In this document: piece after piece, positions 12,560 through 13,394 of the stretch
Position numbering within the stretch: position 1 is the stretch's first letter
Layout: every line of letters starts with the position of its first letter
From: Chloroflexota bacterium
Lineage (GTDB): Bacteria; Chloroflexota; Limnocylindria; QHBO01
Assembly: GCA_023250255.1 (NCBI GenBank)
Contig: JAHFBB010000007.1
Coordinates: forward strand, 1 to 13,394
DNA: 13,394 nucleotides
Reading direction: 5' to 3'
The notes under the pieces: model-generated
Seen by the model: the letters and a program-made list of their open reading frames with translations, nothing else
The model's database searches: none
What the model was told of the DNA's origin: nothing
Made by a program: the position numbers and the translations under genes

Positions 12560-13394
12560 CAGTTCCCGCTCTGCGCTCCACGATGCATGTCCAGGAGCCG
12601 CGACGTCAGGCCGGGTCCGGCATTGACCAGGTCCAGGAATCGGTCGCCATACAGCGCCAACAGTTCGCCGTCCGTTTCGGCCGTGACCGTTGCGGTGCGG
12701 GGCACTTTGCGAAGGAGGCCGATCTCGCCGAACAGGTCGTCGGGGACCAGGGTCCGCAGGCGTCGGAGCTCACCGGCAGCGTCCACCTGGGTGACCGCAA
12801 GTCGCCCATCCAGGATGTGATAGAAGCGGTCCGCCGGTTCTCCCTGGCGCACCACGACCTCGCCGGCGGTGATCGGGACTCGCACCAGGTGACGAGCCGC
12901 GTTCTCCAGCGAGGCCGGCGCCAGGCCGTTGAACAGCGGCAGCCGCATGAATCGGTCCGCGCCGTTGATCAGCGGCGGCGGGGCTGCGGTCTGGCCGACC
13001 AGGGCGGTGCCGAGAACGGTCGCGACGGCCATCGCCACCCCGAATACCAGCAGGACCGCGACCGGGCTGAACAGATCGGCCAGGATGGGTGCCAGGAATG
13101 CACCCAGGGCGTAGGTCGAGACGGTAATCGTGTCCATGGCGCCAATGGTCCGTCCGCGAATGGCGTCGGGAACCGTCCGCTGAAAGATGGTGGTGACCAC
13201 GATTTCGAGTAGGAGCATGCCGGCCGTGGCGATCACGAAGGCCGCCATGGTGAAGATGAGGACCACGCCCTGGCCGATGAGGATGAGGCCCACGCCGAGC
13301 GTGATTCCGCCTGCCAGCATGGGCAGCAGGAGGTTGCGGCGTACCGTCAGCGGGCCGGCGACGATCGCCCCCAGCAGGCCGCCGAGGCCAATGG
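12559..13394 (-). CDS. MFS transporter fused to a cyclic-nucleotide-binding domain, 3' part
   Basis: The gene enters from the right edge; about 278 codons are visible, beginning IGLGGLLGAIVAGPLTVRRN. The first half contains several hydrophobic helices and a short loop RTVPDAIRGRTIGAMD typical of MFS proteins. After PPPLINGADRF a cytosolic cNMP-binding domain follows: PLFNGLAPASLENAARHL, VVVRQGEPADRFYHILDG, and FGEIGLLRKVPRTATV, which keeps the Gly-Glu and Arg of a nucleotide pocket (Thr replaces the Ser). Transport might therefore be gated by a cyclic nucleotide; the substrate is unknown. The ORF has an internal ATG at 13320, but it is plainly mid-helix and the reading frame stays open to the window edge. 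It is coupled by TGATG to the Crp/Fnr gene. Confidence 0.85.
   Translation of the reverse strand, partial: IGLGGLLGAIVAGPLTVRRNLLLPMLAGGITLGVGLILIGQGVVLIFTMAAFVIATAGMLLLEIVVTTIFQRTVPDAIRGRTIGAMDTITVSTYALGAFLAPILADLFSPVAVLLVFGVAMAVATVLGTALVGQTAAPPPLINGADRFMRLPLFNGLAPASLENAARHLVRVPITAGEVVVRQGEPADRFYHILDGRLAVTQVDAAGELRRLRTLVPDDLFGEIGLLRKVPRTATVTAETDGELLALYGDRFLDLVNAGPGLTSRLLDMHRGAQSGN

Noticed and set aside
11558..12820. A 420-codon plus-strand frame opposite the Crp/Fnr gene
   Set aside because: Shadow of a gene with intact cNMP and helix-turn-helix motifs; no motif of its own.

Overview
The window is high-GC DNA (roughly two thirds G+C by eye), densely packed with genes. It uses many GTG starts, 4-base stop/start overlaps, and -10 boxes that sit about 6 bases before a start codon (leaderless style). 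An InhA-like enoyl-ACP reductase, small lipoproteins, an MFS transporter fused to a cyclic-nucleotide-binding domain, and an actinobacterial-style homogentisate dioxygenase suggest a Chloroflexota bacterium (Limnocylindria-like) or, less likely, a deep actinobacterium. This is inferred from style, not from a marker gene.

Left part (1-4748): the 5' part of a LOG-family nucleotide phosphoribohydrolase (minus strand) diverges from a secreted six-cysteine double-psi beta-barrel protein. Next come a VOC-fold metalloprotein and, overlapping it, a membrane-anchored alpha/beta hydrolase. Two minus-strand genes follow (an unrecognised 154-aa protein and a 43-aa single-pass membrane protein 4 bases behind it). 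They diverge from a beta-propeller-like lipoprotein with three Cys-pair repeats. Middle (4780-5618): an InhA/FabI-type enoyl-ACP reductase with its own -10 and Shine-Dalgarno, whose stop overlaps the convergent Nudix gene.

Right part (5615-13394) is entirely on the minus strand. In transcription order: the 3' end of an MFS transporter fused to a cNMP-binding domain; a Crp/Fnr regulator coupled to it by TGATG; an intergenic region with a perfect TGTCA-N6-TGACA palindrome; a Lys-rich protein built on a 21-aa tandem repeat with a DDVTGH core; an intrinsic terminator; a GAF-domain protein; a cytosolic subtilisin-like protease; homogentisate 1,2-dioxygenase; three paralogous lipoproteins; SixA-like phosphohistidine phosphatase; and a Nudix hydrolase. 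From the first lipoprotein to the Nudix gene every junction is an ATGA or GTGA overlap, so those five genes look like one translationally coupled unit.

The most interesting candidates are three. (1) The DDVTGH repeat protein sits between a Crp-family regulator with a matching candidate operator and a GAF/cytosolic-subtilase pair, possibly a sensor/protease/substrate module. (2) The lipoprotein family is triplicated in tandem and coupled to SixA and Nudix. (3) A cyclic-nucleotide theme appears twice in succession (MFS-CNB fusion, then Crp/Fnr). Functional links among them are inference.
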